Source of the DNA: Bolinopsis microptera
Taxonomy: Eukaryota > Ctenophora > Tentaculata > Lobata > Bolinopsidae
Length of the DNA stretch: 60,000 nucleotides
NCBI RefSeq assembly: GCF_026151205.1
Contig: NC_087077.1
Coordinates: 19,777,975 to 19,837,974, forward strand
Reading direction: 5' to 3'
Under the pieces are notes generated by a model. The model saw only the letters and a list, made by a program, of their open reading frames with translations, had not been told where the DNA came from and made no database searches. Position 1 is the stretch's first letter. The number at the start of each line of letters is the position of its first letter. Below, one piece after another: positions 42,196-54,914 of the stretch. Position numbers and translations under genes: made by a program.

Positions 42196-44709
42196 CAGCG
42201 AGCAGCACAGCTGCGAGTGGCGTCAGCTAGTAGGATTTCATCCTACAAGGCTCATCGCGTTTACCTAGCTAACCAGGTCATTTCCGCCTCCGGCGGTCGC
42301 GCGCTACTGCAAGCGAGAGGGCTATAGTTAGAGCAACACATCGCGCCACAAGTCAAATATTTATCAACATCTTGACTAGCTACGCGGTCCTTTTCCGCAT
42401 GCGCTCGCGCTGTGCTCAAAAATTGACGTCGTCAATCAATTAACATCAAGATTTTAGTTTTACATTTGACCTTTATGTCAAAAAATCTCTGAATTTTCAA
42501 TCGGTGGTCGATGTTACCTGAGGACCTCAGGCTTCGTCCTTACTTCGTCACAGGACGATCGGAGCTCGAAGAGCGTAGAGAGTGCTGGCTGGCGTCGTCC
42601 TGTGATGGTCGACGTATTTTTGCTTGCTGGGATCCGGCCGAATGACGCCACATGCAACGTGTAGGGTAAAACTAAAAACGCTTCCCTATATGAGATAATA
42701 TGACAAAAATTGTTTTGGTCACGTGACCAGTCAATGACATTGATATTTCGCTGCTGGCGGTTTGGTGGAGGGTTAGGGTCAACGTTTATACATTATAGGG
42801 TCAAAGTTAGGACTAGAGTTGTACACTATTGACATTGTGAGGGTAATGGTTAAGGTTTATCACTAGCGACCTTTTCATCTGACCACAATATCGCAAAATG
42901 CTATGTTGTATGTCACGTGACAAATTTAGCCGAGGGTCGGAAGTCGGAAGTCGGAAGTCAGTGGACTCTGTTGGAGTCCGGCGGACTCCGAGCGGAGTCC
43001 AAGCTCCGCCGGACTCCGCCGGATTCAAGTCCGGCGGAGAGGTCCGCCGGAGTCCGCCAAGCACTCCGCCGGAGTCCGCGGCGGACCGGAGTCCGCCTAG
43101 TGGCTTAGTCCGCGGCGGACACTCCGCCGAGCCGCCGCGGAGCCGCTCGGAGTCCGCGGCGGACTTTAAAGTCCGCTCGGAGTCCGCTTGGCTCCGTGTT
43201 AGGTAGGGGTATAGTGAATTGAGGGTGAATTGGTTTGCAATATCTCAGGTTTGCAACATCTCACGGCCTGTATTATACTTATAGTAATTTATAGAATAGT
43301 TTTACTAAAAGACTGGTAGTCGGTCTAGACTGGTAGTCAGATTAGTTTTGAAGTCTTTATCAGTAGGGTTGCAATGTCCCACGGCGTGAAGCTGTAGTTA
43401 GTATTTTAAGTCTTCGTAAATTAGTAGTTATTTAGAATTGTGAAGTTCCCGGTGGGAAAAGCAGTGGCTTAAAGATTGTTAAAGTTTCAAATTTATTAGA
43501 GCTTATAGTTAAAAGAATACTTACAATTATTTTAACAGCATTGATTATTGATTATTGTGTTGACGAACTAGCCGAGGTGTTACAAGAGTGCCATGAGAAT
43601 CAACTCCCCCTTCAACTCCCCAAAGACCTGTCAACCAGCACTATACAAAAAGGGAAGCTCGCCTGCTGCTGGCTGCCTTTCGCCTTCTGCATTCACCTGT
43701 CTCCTATCATGGCCCGGGGTCTTGTTCTGCTGTGTCCGTTCTCTCTCCACATGTTACTCATTTCTATTATAGATTCCTCGCACTACTAGTACTACCTGTT
43801 CCCGATAGATCCTTCCAGAATTAGGCTATGGAGTTCCTTTCCTGAGGCAATATGACGGTGATACCCACCCCACTTGCTCTGCCTGTCCTCACCTAAGCTC
43901 CACCAGTCGTATTGCTTCATTGATTCCCCCCTCCTTCCTCGAGAACCGTTCGTCACTATGTTAGATCCTCGAGATGACCATGCAAGATGGTTCAGTTCTA
44001 GTTGACATTCCACTATATGAAAAGACCAGATCGCCACTTTATATTCTTATTCCTTGAGAGAGAGAGAACCGGAACAGCGACCTCGTGAATCATCCCATTT
44101 AATCGCTTCACCCTCGCCACATTCGCTACTACTTCAATTATTGGGGTAAATGGACATTAACACTAAGTTATGAGATATGAGAGTTAAATTAATATTGTAG
44201 TCCTATTTAACCCAATTATTTTACAACCCTTTATTAACTTGTTTTAATTGGTTATCTTCCAGATATAAATTCACCTTAAATTCTGAAATCCATTATTATA
44301 ATAGAAATTACTGTCCTAAAAATGTATCCGTACAAAGAGAGTTTGGGTTTGAACTGTGCCCTGAGTGAGTCTCAAACCGGGAGGTATTCCATAATATCGG
44401 AACTTGAATTTCCATACTCTAGTTAAAAGGAGCCCATTATACGTAGTTAAATTAATACCATCACAATTTAATGAAATATAATAAATAAATAATCTCTAGA
44501 AGTCATGGAAAATTGGAGCATTAAATAGGCCGTTAAGTAAGTTGTCGTGCTGAAACCCGAGTACGCCTCTTAACACTCCGCTTTGCTCCGCTCGGAGTCC
44601 GCCAAAATGTACTCGAGTCCAGTGTAAATACATTTTGGCGGAGCACCGCCGGACTCCGCTCGGAGTCCGGCGGCTCCGCCGCGGACTCTACTCCGCGACG
44701 GATAGTGCC
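40171..44709. mobile_element. Complete palindromic long-TIR transposon
   Basis: The ends are GGCACTATCC (40171-40180) and GGATAGTGCC (44700-44709), flanked by the perfect 8-bp direct repeat CTAAATTC (40163-40170 and 44710-44717). The two arms are inverted copies of each other around a centre near 41748. Inner inverted repeats (41301-41570 and 41940-42195) flank about 370 bp of unique AT-rich DNA. Without the solo LTR inserted at 43197-44575 the element is about 3.15 kb and more than 85 percent palindromic. No transposase is seen, so it must be non-autonomous. The 8-bp duplication suggests hAT, P or a foldback-type family; I cannot say which. Confidence 0.85.
43197..44575. mobile_element. Probable solo LTR (1.38 kb) in the transposon arm
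   Basis: Ends TGTTAGG...CTTAACA (5-bp inverted TGTTA/TAACA) with a perfect 5-bp target duplication CTCCG at 43192-43196 and 44576-44580. The empty site is visible in the two other arms (near 1907 and near 40290). No coding capacity. TG...CA ends plus a 5-bp duplication point to an LTR retrotransposon that lost its interior by recombination. A small TRIM-like element is the alternative. Confidence 0.8.
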
Positions 44710-44717
44710 CTAAATTC

Positions 44718-45755
44718 GTTAGAGTTTCATGGACTGGGGACAAATAATCAGTACAGTCTCCCTGCTTGTGTAATTAAGCAATGCAAACAATCCAAAATTA
44801 TCACATATGACATAAGTTGTAATAGCATAAACTTTCTAACCGTACATTCACCCGCCACTGTTCAAGAACTTATGTCACTGTTTAAAATCTTGACGTGAGC
44901 ACTGTACATCCAATCAGCTATTCCTATAGTTAGGGTGATAGCCAAAACTATAAGGATTTTGGAGAACTAGGGAATTATAGTCATAATTCTAAAATTTGAG
45001 TGAGTTACACGTGTTTTATTGACGATGATAAACGTTTGCAATGTATAACGCTATGCAAGCTCGCGCTGAGGGACTTCGTGACGTCACGAGGCCACAGCTT
45101 ATTATTGCAATAACACGCGTTACACGTATGCTGGAGAGTTGGTTCTTTTGGCGATACTATTTTTTACCAGTTTGTGAGTTTGTCTGCACAGCTGATTTAA
45201 ATATTAGCCAAATTGGCGAATACAAATTTTTGAGTTAACTGATCCTTTAAGAATTGAGGTTTGAACGAACATAAAAAGTCTATTATTTGTGTTTAGAAAC
45301 TTTGGTCAGCTTTTTCCATGGGACCTCATATTGACAGGCAAATTATTTCAGACTGGCAATAGGAAACGTCTGTCAATTCCACACGATTTGCACTTTCGCG
45401 AGACAAATAATTACAATGATTACCAGTGTCGCAGAAGTATAATATTTCAAATTTTGTGATCAGCAAGAGTTACTAATATGAATTACAATAAGTCTTACTC
45501 GTAGGGGGAGAGGGGGGGGGGGGCACATTTTCAGATTTTGAAGAGTCACACAATCCAAATAAATTTGAAAATGTTTACAGTCCCTACTTCATTCCCTTCG
45601 CCTCTGAGAGAATAAGCATCAGAGCAAAGAGTTAAGTTTTGGTTAACTGTATTAGTCATTGGAGTTTTTATGAATTGAGAAAATGTGTCCCCCTACCTCA
45701 TAAATCATAGATCAACCATAATAACATATAAATATCATATCAATTCATCTGATAT
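44718..45755. other. No feature seen
   Basis: No supported gene; a G-run at 45501-45523. Confidence 0.5.
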
Positions 45756-46403
45756 CACATCGTCAAAGAATAAGTATAACATCCAATATATTTTCATCTA
45801 ATATCACAAATAATATTCCTCTAAGTCACGAAACATTACGATCAAAGGTCCTTATATCAAGAGACTATTATTCCTTAACGTCACTTAACATCACAATCAA
45901 AGTCCCTTATATCAAGAGACTATTGTTCCTCAGAGTCACTTAATATCCCAATCAAATTCCCTTGGCCTTATATCAAGAGACTATTATTCCTCAAAGTCAC
46001 TTAACATCCTAATCAAAAGTCCTTATATTAAGAGACTATTATTCAGTAACGTCTCTTAATATCCCAACCAAAGTCACTTATATCAAGAGACTATTATTCC
46101 TCAAAGTCACTTAACATCCCAATCAAAATCCCTTATATTAAGAGACTATTATTCATTAACGTCTCTTAATATCCCAACCAAAGTCCCTTATATCAAGAGA
46201 CTATTATTCCTCAAAGTCACTCAACATCCTAATCAAAGGTCCTTATATCAAGAGACTATTATTCCTCAAAGTCACTCAACATCCCAATCAAAGGTCCTTA
46301 TACCAAGAGAATATTATTCCTCAATGTCACTTAACATCCCAATCAAAATCCCTTATATCAAGAGACTATTATTCCTCAAAGTCACTCAACATCCTAATCA
46401 AAA
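45756..46403 (+). repeat. 55-bp satellite, left block
   Basis: About 11-12 units of a 55-bp repeat containing GTCACTTAACATCCCAATCA and CTTATATCAAGAGACTATTA. It continues at 47881 after a retroposon insertion. Confidence 0.95.
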
Positions 46404-47880
46404 ACAGGGTGAGAATCCTTGTCAGGTTTTACTGGTTCTTCCAGGGCTCATGTCTGTCCGCATTGCACTTTGTGGCGAGGCAGCATTAGTGTCTATAAAA
46501 GAATCTTGTGCCTAGCGAGGGGACTCGCAATGCCATGGTGGGCTATGAATACACCAGTTTAACTCACGAGGCAACTCGCAAAAGCCATGGTGGGCCTTGA
46601 ATACGCCAGCTCCTTGGGTTACTATAGAGCCGACAGCGCTAGTGGGCCCCCTTATGTACCAGGACTCTACTGGCAACGATCGACTAACACCCCAGATATA
46701 AGCAAAGATTGGCGCGCAGTCATAAACAGCGGGTGCGCGCACAGAACTGCTTCCCGCTAGCACCAATATCACTCACCTGACTCCCATGTGACACTAACCT
46801 CACGCCGCGGTGCGGTAATTCGATCATGACAAGCCAAACCGGATTAAACCACTTGTTAATATAGCCGTTCTGCTTGCCAGTCTCTACATTAATTAGCCCG
46901 CTGGGTTTTGCTGCCCCCCTGTTTGCAAATTTGCCGCCCCTCGGAGAGTGTAATGGGAGTATCGCTACAATGTGGGAGTGTAATGGGAGTATCGCTACAA
47001 TGTGGGAGTGTAATGGGAGTATCGCTACAATGTGGGAGTGTAATGGGAGTATCGCTACAATGTGGGAGTGTAATGGGAGTATCGCTACAATATGGGAGTG
47101 TAATGGGAGTATCGCTACAATGTGGGAGTGTAATGGGAGTATCGCTACAATATGGGAGTGTAATGGGAGTATCGCTACATTGTGGGAGTGTAATGGGAGT
47201 ATCGCTACAATGTGGGAGTGCAATGGGAGTATCGCTACAATGTGGGAGTGTAATGGGAGTATCGCTACAATGTGGGAGTGCAATGGGAGTATCGCTACAT
47301 TGTGGGAGTGTTATGGGAGTAATGTATAGTAGTTACCACACCAAACGTGTGTAATGTGTGTAATGGCATAAATGGACCCTGGATCAGAACCTGTATTTCC
47401 TGTGTCGTACAATATGATCCCTGCTCCTGTTATTTCTGGACTGAGTGAGAGTCCACCTCACGTGACATCACAAACCCTCACGTTTTAGCTCAGCCACCAA
47501 AAGGCAGATAGTATCAATACAGTTCCCCACCACCTAACACACTATCCAAACGTTAGCACACCCGCAACCGCCATTAGCAACCTACGTCTCACCAAGTCTC
47601 AAGAGCCAGCATTACTCAGCACGGGCGTCATCCTTTCATGGTGTTGAGCGGCCAGGGTAACCACCCAGAACTTCCCTAGGGACCAAGTTAGTAAATCTCC
47701 GGAGGTGCAACCCCGATTCGGCTGATACCTTAGCAGGTATTATCATCCAGTGGCCCTCAGGGAAGGGGCTTAATGCAGATGGATGGACTCCAGTAGGACG
47801 CTCCCCAAGTGGAGGGTCGCCACCTCTATATGACGGTGGTCAGTGGGTGTCGCGACAAAAAAAAAAAAAAAAAAAAAAAA
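46404..47880 (+). mobile_element. Poly(A)-tailed noncoding retroposon in the satellite
   Basis: Ends in A24 or so (47856-47880). TCCTAATCAAAA at 46392-46403 is repeated right after the tail (47881-47892). This is a target duplication as left by LINE-driven insertion, although the word is also part of the satellite unit. The 3' part (47600-47850) looks like a structured LINE 3' end (GGAGGGTCGCCACCTC, GGTGGTCAGTGGGTGTCGCG). No reverse transcriptase is present, so it was mobilised in trans or is a LINE with its coding part lost. Confidence 0.8.
46945..47325 (+). repeat. 30-bp minisatellite inside the retroposon
   Basis: About 12.7 units of GTGTAATGGGAGTATCGCTA plus CAATGTGGGA, very uniform. The long open frames here come from the repeat, as 30 is a multiple of 3. 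Confidence 0.95.
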
Positions 47881-50600
47881 TCCTAATCAAAAGTCCTTAT
47901 ATCAAGAGACTATTATTCCTCAAAGTCACTTAACATCCTAATCAAAAGTCCTTATATCAAGAGACTATTATTTCTCAAAGTCACTCAACATCCTAATCAA
48001 AAGTCCTTATATCAAGAGACTATTATTCCTTAACGTCACTTAATATCCCAATCAAAGTTCCTTATATCAAGAGACTATTATTCCTCAATGTCACTTAACA
48101 TCACAATCAAAGTCCCTTATACCAAGAGACTATTGTTCCTCAGAGTCACTTAATATCCCAATCAAATTCCCTTGGCCTTATATCAAGAGACTATTATTCC
48201 TCAAAGTCACTTAACATCCCAATCAAAGTCCCTTATATCAAGAGACTATTATTCCTCAAAGTCACTCAACATCCTAATCAAAAGTCCTTATATCAAGAGA
48301 CTATTATTCCTTAACGTCACTTAATATCCCAATCAAAGTTCCTTATATCAAGAGACTATTATTCCTCAATGTCACTTAACATCACAATCAAAGTCCCTTA
48401 TATCAAGAGACTATTGTTCCTCAGAGTCACTTAACATCCTAATCAAAAGTCCTTATATCAAGAGACTATTATTCCTCAAAGTCACTCAACATCCTAATCA
48501 AAAGTCCTTATATCAAGAGACTATTATTCCTTAACGTCACTTAATATCCCAATCAAAGTTCCTTATATCAAGAGACTATTATTCCTCAATGTCACTTAAC
48601 ATCTCAATCAAAGTCCCTTATATCAAGAGACTATTGTTCCTCAGAGTCACTTAACATCCTAATCAAAAGTCCTTATATCAAGAGACTATTATTCCTCAAT
48701 GTCACTTAACATCACAATCAAAGTCCCTTATATCAAGAGACTATTGTTCCTCAGAGTCACTTAACATCCTAATCAAAAGTCCTTATATCAAGAGACTATT
48801 ATTCCTCAATGTCACTTAACATCCCAATCAAAGTCCCTTATATCAGAGACTATTGTTCCTCAACGTCACTTAATATCCCAATCAAAATCCCTTATACTAA
48901 GAGACTATTATTCCTCCAAGTCACTTAACATCCCAATCAAAGGTCCTTATATCAAGAGACTATTATTCCTCAACGTCACTTAATATCCCAATCAAAATCC
49001 CTTATATTAAGAGACTATTATTACTCAAAGTCACTTAACATCCCAATCAAAGTCACTTATATCAGAGACTATTATTCCTCAATGTCACTTAACATCCCAA
49101 TCAAAGGTCCTTATATCAAGAGACTATTATTCCTCAACGTCACTGATAATCCCAATTAAAGTCCCTTATATCAAGAGACTATTATTCCTTAACATCTCTT
49201 AATATCCCAATAAAAGTTCCATATATCAAGAGACTGTTATTCCTCAACGTCACTTAACATCCCAATCAAAATCCCTTATATCAGAGACTATTATTCCTCA
49301 AAGTCACTTAATATCCCAATCAAAGTCCCTTATATCAAGAGACTATTATTCCTCAACGTCACTTAACATCCCAATCAAAGTCCCTTATATCAGAGACTAT
49401 TGTTCCTCAACGTCACTTAACATCACAATCAAAGTCTCATATATCAAGAGACTATTATTCCTCAACGTCACTGAACATCCACATCAAAGTCCCTTGGCCT
49501 GTTGGCCTTATATCAGGGACTATTATTCCTTAACGTCTCTTAATATCCCAATCAAAATCCCTTATATTAAGAGACTATTATTCCTCCAAGTCACTTAACA
49601 TCCCAATCAAAGGTCCTTATATCAAGAGACTATTATTCCTCAAAGTCACTTAATATCCCAATCAAAGTCCCTTTTATCAAGAGACTATTATTCCTCAAAG
49701 TCACTTAACATCCTAATCAAAATCCCTTATATCAAGAAACTATTATTCCTCAATGTCACTTAACATCCTAATCAAAGTCCCTTATATCAAGAGACTATTA
49801 TTCCTCAAAGTCACTTAACATCCTAATCAAAATCCCTTATATCAAGAAACTATTATTCCTCAATGTCACTTAACATCCTAATCAAAGTCCCTTATATCAG
49901 AGACTATTATTCCTCAAAGTCACTTAATATCCCAATCAAAGTCACTTATATCAGAGACTATTATTCCTCAATGTCACTTAACATCCCAATCAAAGGTCCT
50001 TATATCAAGAGACTATTATTCCTCAACGTCACTTAATATCCCAATCAAAGTCCCTTGGCCTTATATCAGAGACTATTATTCCTTAACGTCTCTTAATATC
50101 CCAATAAAAGTTCCATATATCAAGAGACTGTTATTCCTCAAAGTCACTTAACATCCCAATCAAAATCCCTTATATCAAGAGACTATTGTTCCTCAATGTC
50201 ACTTAACATCCTAATCAAAGTCCCTTATATCAGAGACTATTATTCCTCAATGTCACTTAACATCACAATCAAAGTCCCTTATATCAAGAGACTATTGTTC
50301 CTCAAAGTCACTTAACATCCCAATCAAAGGTCCTTATATCAAGAGAATATTGTTCCTCAAAGTCACTTAACATCCCAATCAAAGTCCCTTGACCTTATAT
50401 CAAGAGACTATTATTCCTTAACGTCTCTTAATATCCCAATACAAGTCCCTTATATCAAGAGACTATTATTCCTCAAAGTCACTTAACATCCCAATCAAAG
50501 GTCCTTATACCAAGAGAATATTATTCCTCAACGTCACTGATAATCCCAATCAAAGTCCCTTGACCTTATATCAAGAGACTATTATTCCTCCATGTCACTT
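47881..50600 (+). repeat. 55-bp satellite, right block, with higher-order structure
   Basis: About 49 units of the same 55-bp repeat (54 bp where TATCAGAGAC replaces TATCAAGAGAC). Groups of three or four variants recur in the same order, for example near 47996, 48279 and 48497, so expansion occurred in multi-unit steps. Confidence 0.95.
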
Positions 50601-51241
50601 AACATCCCTTTGATAAATAGCTTGTATTACTGAAAGTCACTTGATTTTATAATCAAGTTACTTTTATTAAGTACCTTGTATTCTTCAAAGTCACTTAATA
50701 TCATTATCAAGTTGTACTCTTCATATCAATTATTCGATAGAAGGGATTGTTCGCTCATTTCACTCAGAGATAATAGTCACTCCCACCAGAATGGTAGGAA
50801 ATTATGCACATAATGTGCTCAGAAAGTAAATGTAGTATGTCATGAGTGAACAGTCCCTTAGATTCATCATATATCCAAATAATGTGATCATATCAAGCTA
50901 CTTAGATGGACGACAACATTGTGCCTTTTCATCTGAGCAACTTAACATCATCAACTAACACTTTATAACTCAACTCTATATCGAGTATCAAACTTTAAAT
51001 AATATTCTTCTTGCCGTGTTTTACAGGTCCTCTTCTTGGCGTCAATATCAGGGTTCGTTTATCTTCTCTTCGGTTTACATTTCTTCTATCTTCATCTGCA
51101 TACAGTTGGTGTTTGAGAGGTGCGTGTGAAGCAGACTTTCACAATTGTGGGGTTTGTGTTGTGGCACTTCTCTTTTTTCAGCGAGCTAGTTTAGGGCAGG
51201 TTAAGGTTTACACTTTACTACGTACTACGTAGGTTACGACA
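50601..51241. other. Downstream flank of the coiled-coil gene
   Basis: Begins with decayed satellite-like words (to about 50730). No gene recognised. Confidence 0.5.
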
Positions 51242-54200
51242 TTACCCTTGACATTTTTTAAGCCTTTTGTGCAGTTTCTCTTTTTCCGAAGTTAGCTCCT
51301 GATTCTCCTCGGTGAGATACTGATTCTCCGTGGTCATGTCATCGATCAAGAATTTGTACTCCTCCTGCATAAGACAAAATCCGGCCTGTGCTTCGGTGAG
51401 TTGTTTGTTGAGGCTGTCATTGTCCGCGGACAGTTCCTCCTTGTCCATGGTTAGATTCTTCACCACGTATTTATAGCCGGCACAGTAAGACTCTAAAGAG
51501 GCGAAATTGTTTTTGAGTTCAGTATTGTCCCCGGAAAGCTTTATATTTGCAACGGTTAGGTTCTGAACCATATCTTTGTAGCCGGCCTCCATGGCACAAA
51601 AACCAGACCGTTCCTCGACAAGTTGTTTGTTGAGGTTTTCAGTTTCCGCGGACAGCTTTTCGTTTGCCATAGTTAGGTTCTGAACCACATCTTTGTAGCC
51701 AACCTCCAATTCCATGGCACAAAAACCAGACCGTTCCTCAACAAGTTGTTTGTTGAGGTTTTCAGTTTCCGCGAACAGTTTTTCCTTTGCCATGGTTAGA
51801 TTCTGAACCATATTTTGGTAGTTGACACAGTAGGTCTCAAAAGCGACGAGTTTGTTGTTGAGTCCTTTATTGTCCCCGGACAGCTTTATCTTTTCAACGG
51901 TTAGGTTCTGAACCATATCTTTGTAGTCGAGAAGTCGTTCTTTCAGGTTTTCATTTTCGGTGGTTATGTTCTGGAACACTTTTGCGTTGTGATCCTCGGT
52001 TTCACAAAGTTCAGACTGCATCTCGAGAAGGCCGTCTTTAAATTTCTTATTCAAATCACGCAGCACTGTAATATCTTTTTCGTATGCTTGGTTGGTTTCT
52101 GAAGTAACGCGGCTAGGTAACAAAACTGAGCAACAATAAACAAATAAATTTCACCAACCTTGTGTACATTTTGTAAAATAATTAGCTGACCGAATATACT
52201 ATTTTAATATTTGGTTGTTGATATGTAATATTTAAAATAATATTTAAAATTTGAAACTGCACTTCAAATGAAAACAGCAATAAAACAGTTAATCGAGGAA
52301 GGGACTTACTGAATAAACCATTAACTCGCTGAACCAAACGAAATCTATCCTGCTCAACTTCCTGCAGTCTCTCGTACAAGTCATGTTCCTGAGCTCTGGC
52401 GATGTAAATTTCCTCTTGTGAAAGTCGAAGATAGTATTTTAACTGTTCGACCTCTTCTTCTGCGTTGCACAAGGAAATCATCATGTCAACTTCGCGTTCT
52501 ACGTCATCAGTATTAATAAATTCAGGTTCAGGTTTGACTGGATTACACTGGTTCTAGTGAAGGAAATCAATATTAAACCTTTAAAATTAAACTATATTAA
52601 ATTATATTTTGGTTTGTCCTCGTGCCTTGCCTTGGAGTTAGATTTGTTGTTTGTTTTTAAATTCGTTCGATAAAGTTGCTGCATAATTTCTGAATTTTTG
52701 TTTTGATTAAAAGCCTTCTTTTTAATTTGTAATTCTGAAGTTTCATAAAATTAAGATGTATAATATTGAAATGTCATTTATTAGTGCGCATACTAATTTT
52801 CATTTTTTTATAATATGTACGAAACATTTACAAATTAATTACAAATTACGACTATAATTTTTTGTTTTTATCAACAAAACTTTTGCCCATTAAAATTATT
52901 ATTTTTGTTACAAAATATTTGATCAAAAACTATGAGTGTATATGTATATTAAAATTTGGTTTTTATGTATTTCATACAAGCAGATAAAAGAAAGCTGCCA
53001 TTGCCAACTAACGCGCGCCGCGCGATGTTTGATATTCTGGACAAATTCAGACATTCATCCATTCAAAAACGAAAAGTTTTATTAAGGAGCACGTTAGATC
53101 CCCTAAAGTTGTTACTATGCGTAACTATGCGCCTATGTGACCGGTTTGATCCGGTTTGGTATCCTGTAACCCAGTATACCAAAGGATCGTGATTCGGTCT
53201 TACTCAGTCTGTCATACCGCCAAATCTCTATTAGTATATTATATGATTATGAAATTAAATATAATAGCCTGGGGTCCCCAGGTAAGATTCGGTCGAAAAT
53301 GTAAACCAAGTCCCAGATTTTAAAATTCTTTCCAACCGCTACATATTCAAAAAACATTCAAGCTATGTTGTTGACTGCATTTTTAAGTATGAATAAAATC
53401 TCAAAATTTTGATGATCGTCTATATTTTGAAAAGAAATTATAATGTTTCCAATTTCAAATTTGACAAATTGCAACCTTGGTGACTTCTTTTTAAACGGGT
53501 GATACTCGTAAAATATTTGTTTCAAGACCGTTATACCGACGAGTCCAACTCGGCGCACGTCTTGGTAGGTTATAAACCTACAACTTTGTTCATGATTACA
53601 TTCATAAAGTTTTGACTTGAATATTATGCAGTGGCCGCCTCATTTGGCTTATACAGCTAGAAACATGATGAACAAAACATAATATGAAGATGATAATTGT
53701 ATTGAAAATGGAATGAAGTTTTGAACTAAAATGTTTACTTTGATAATAGTCTCAGAGTCTATCCCAGAATCATCTGGATTAGGAACAATCGGAATCGGCT
53801 GCAAATTTCCTTTAATGATTCCGTGCTCAAAATCAAATTGTTCGGTTGGTTCGCTAATAGAAGAGGTCATATGAGATTGGTCATCGGCTTTGTGGCATAT
53901 CCTTTGTTCGGGTACGTAACTTACATCACAATTAACAAGAGTGGCCTGAAAACCCATTAATTAATTAACTATCATTAGAACTTTAAAATAGAACTTATTA
54001 ATATTAATCTTATTAAAACCATGAAAATAACTGAAAATTAAAGTATTTGACCTAATTTATGTTAACAAACAAATTGTTCCTATGCACATCACGACTAATG
54101 ACCCTCCACAATTTGAATCCAAAACTGATTACATATCATGTCATGATTTCTTAGACGAGAAAATAAAACCGGTCTATCTTTCACATTTCATTTTCACAAG

Positions 54201-54914
54201 GTCCTACCTCAGAATCGCTCGAATCCATTAGGTCCGTATCATTTTCAACTGTAGTCCGAGTTTTAGTGTTCAACAACTCTTCCTCTACTTTTGAAAGTTT
54301 CTCTTGGAGAATTTTATTCTTTTCTATTTCCTTTTGTTTCTCTTCCCATTCATTGTAGGTCTTCACCTGCTCATGGTAGAGGTTGACCTGTTCTTGGTAG
54401 GTCTTCTGCTGTTCTTCGGCAACCATCTCATTCAATTTACATATTTGTGACTTGAGACTAGCGTTTTCAGCATCTTTATTCCACATTTCTTGTTCGAGGT
54501 GTTCAACTCTTTCCCCCAGAAGACGGCTCTTTGTCATCTCATCTTCAAGCAGCTTGTTTGATTCCTCTTCTTTTGCAAGAGTAGGGATTGCTGGGTTCAA
54601 TGTTTTCTGGTCCTCTTCCAGAAACGTGGCTTGCTGTTAAGAATTTGTTAGTATTAGTTATCAGCTGAGATTCCTTTTTCTGAATGAAAAGCTCGAATAC
54701 AGCGTGATCTTTTAAAGGATTATTAATTACAGATTTATTTGAAATATAACATTCATTGAAAGCGGATAGCCTCGATTTTAAACAACAAACAAACCGTGGA
54801 GCAAGATTCCTGAATTTGCTGAATTTCTGTTCGATTTTGAAGCGGTGTTACTGATTGAGTCATTCTGACAAGTTTCTGATTTTCAACCTTTTTCTTGCTT
54901 GTCAGATATGAATC
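51242..54914 (-). CDS. Multi-exon coiled-coil protein, unrecognised
   Basis: Five minus-strand exons with AG/GT borders and matching phases: 54914-54795 (phase 0 exit), 54633-54208 (0), 53945-53739 (0), 52553-52310 (exit phase 1, donor GTAAGT) and 52098-51242 (stop TAA). They add up to about 617 residues. A first exon upstream of 54914 is probably missing. Exon 2 is a heptad-rich coiled coil (LGERVEHLEQEMW, then EEKQKEIEKNKILQEKL) with an acidic end, DSSDSE. Exon 3 is acidic and Pro/Ser-rich (PNPDDSGIDSE). Exons 4-5 are long coiled coil. Exon 5 has about five units of roughly 35 residues containing Y-K-D-M-V-Q-N-L-T, K-L-S and LN-x-x-L. The heptads suggest a scaffold, cytoskeletal or structural protein; I do not recognise the family. 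The 5' half is duplicated as a pseudogene at 7505-9865. Exon joins 3-4 are inferred from phase only. Confidence 0.7.

Noticed and set aside
46720-47354. 150-187 codon frames with 10-residue repeats
   Set aside because: They lie in the 30-bp minisatellite inside a noncoding retroposon and are open on both strands for the same reason.
46404-50600. Regular repeats as a CRISPR array
   Set aside because: Units are contiguous 55-bp or 30-bp tandem repeats without unique spacers, and the genome is eukaryotic.
53491-53592. An alternative terminal exon of the coiled-coil gene (ends in TAA after TTGTAG acceptor)
   Set aside because: It would be open in phase 0, but splicing 53739 to 52553 also keeps phase and leads to further coiled coil; no evidence favours the short form.
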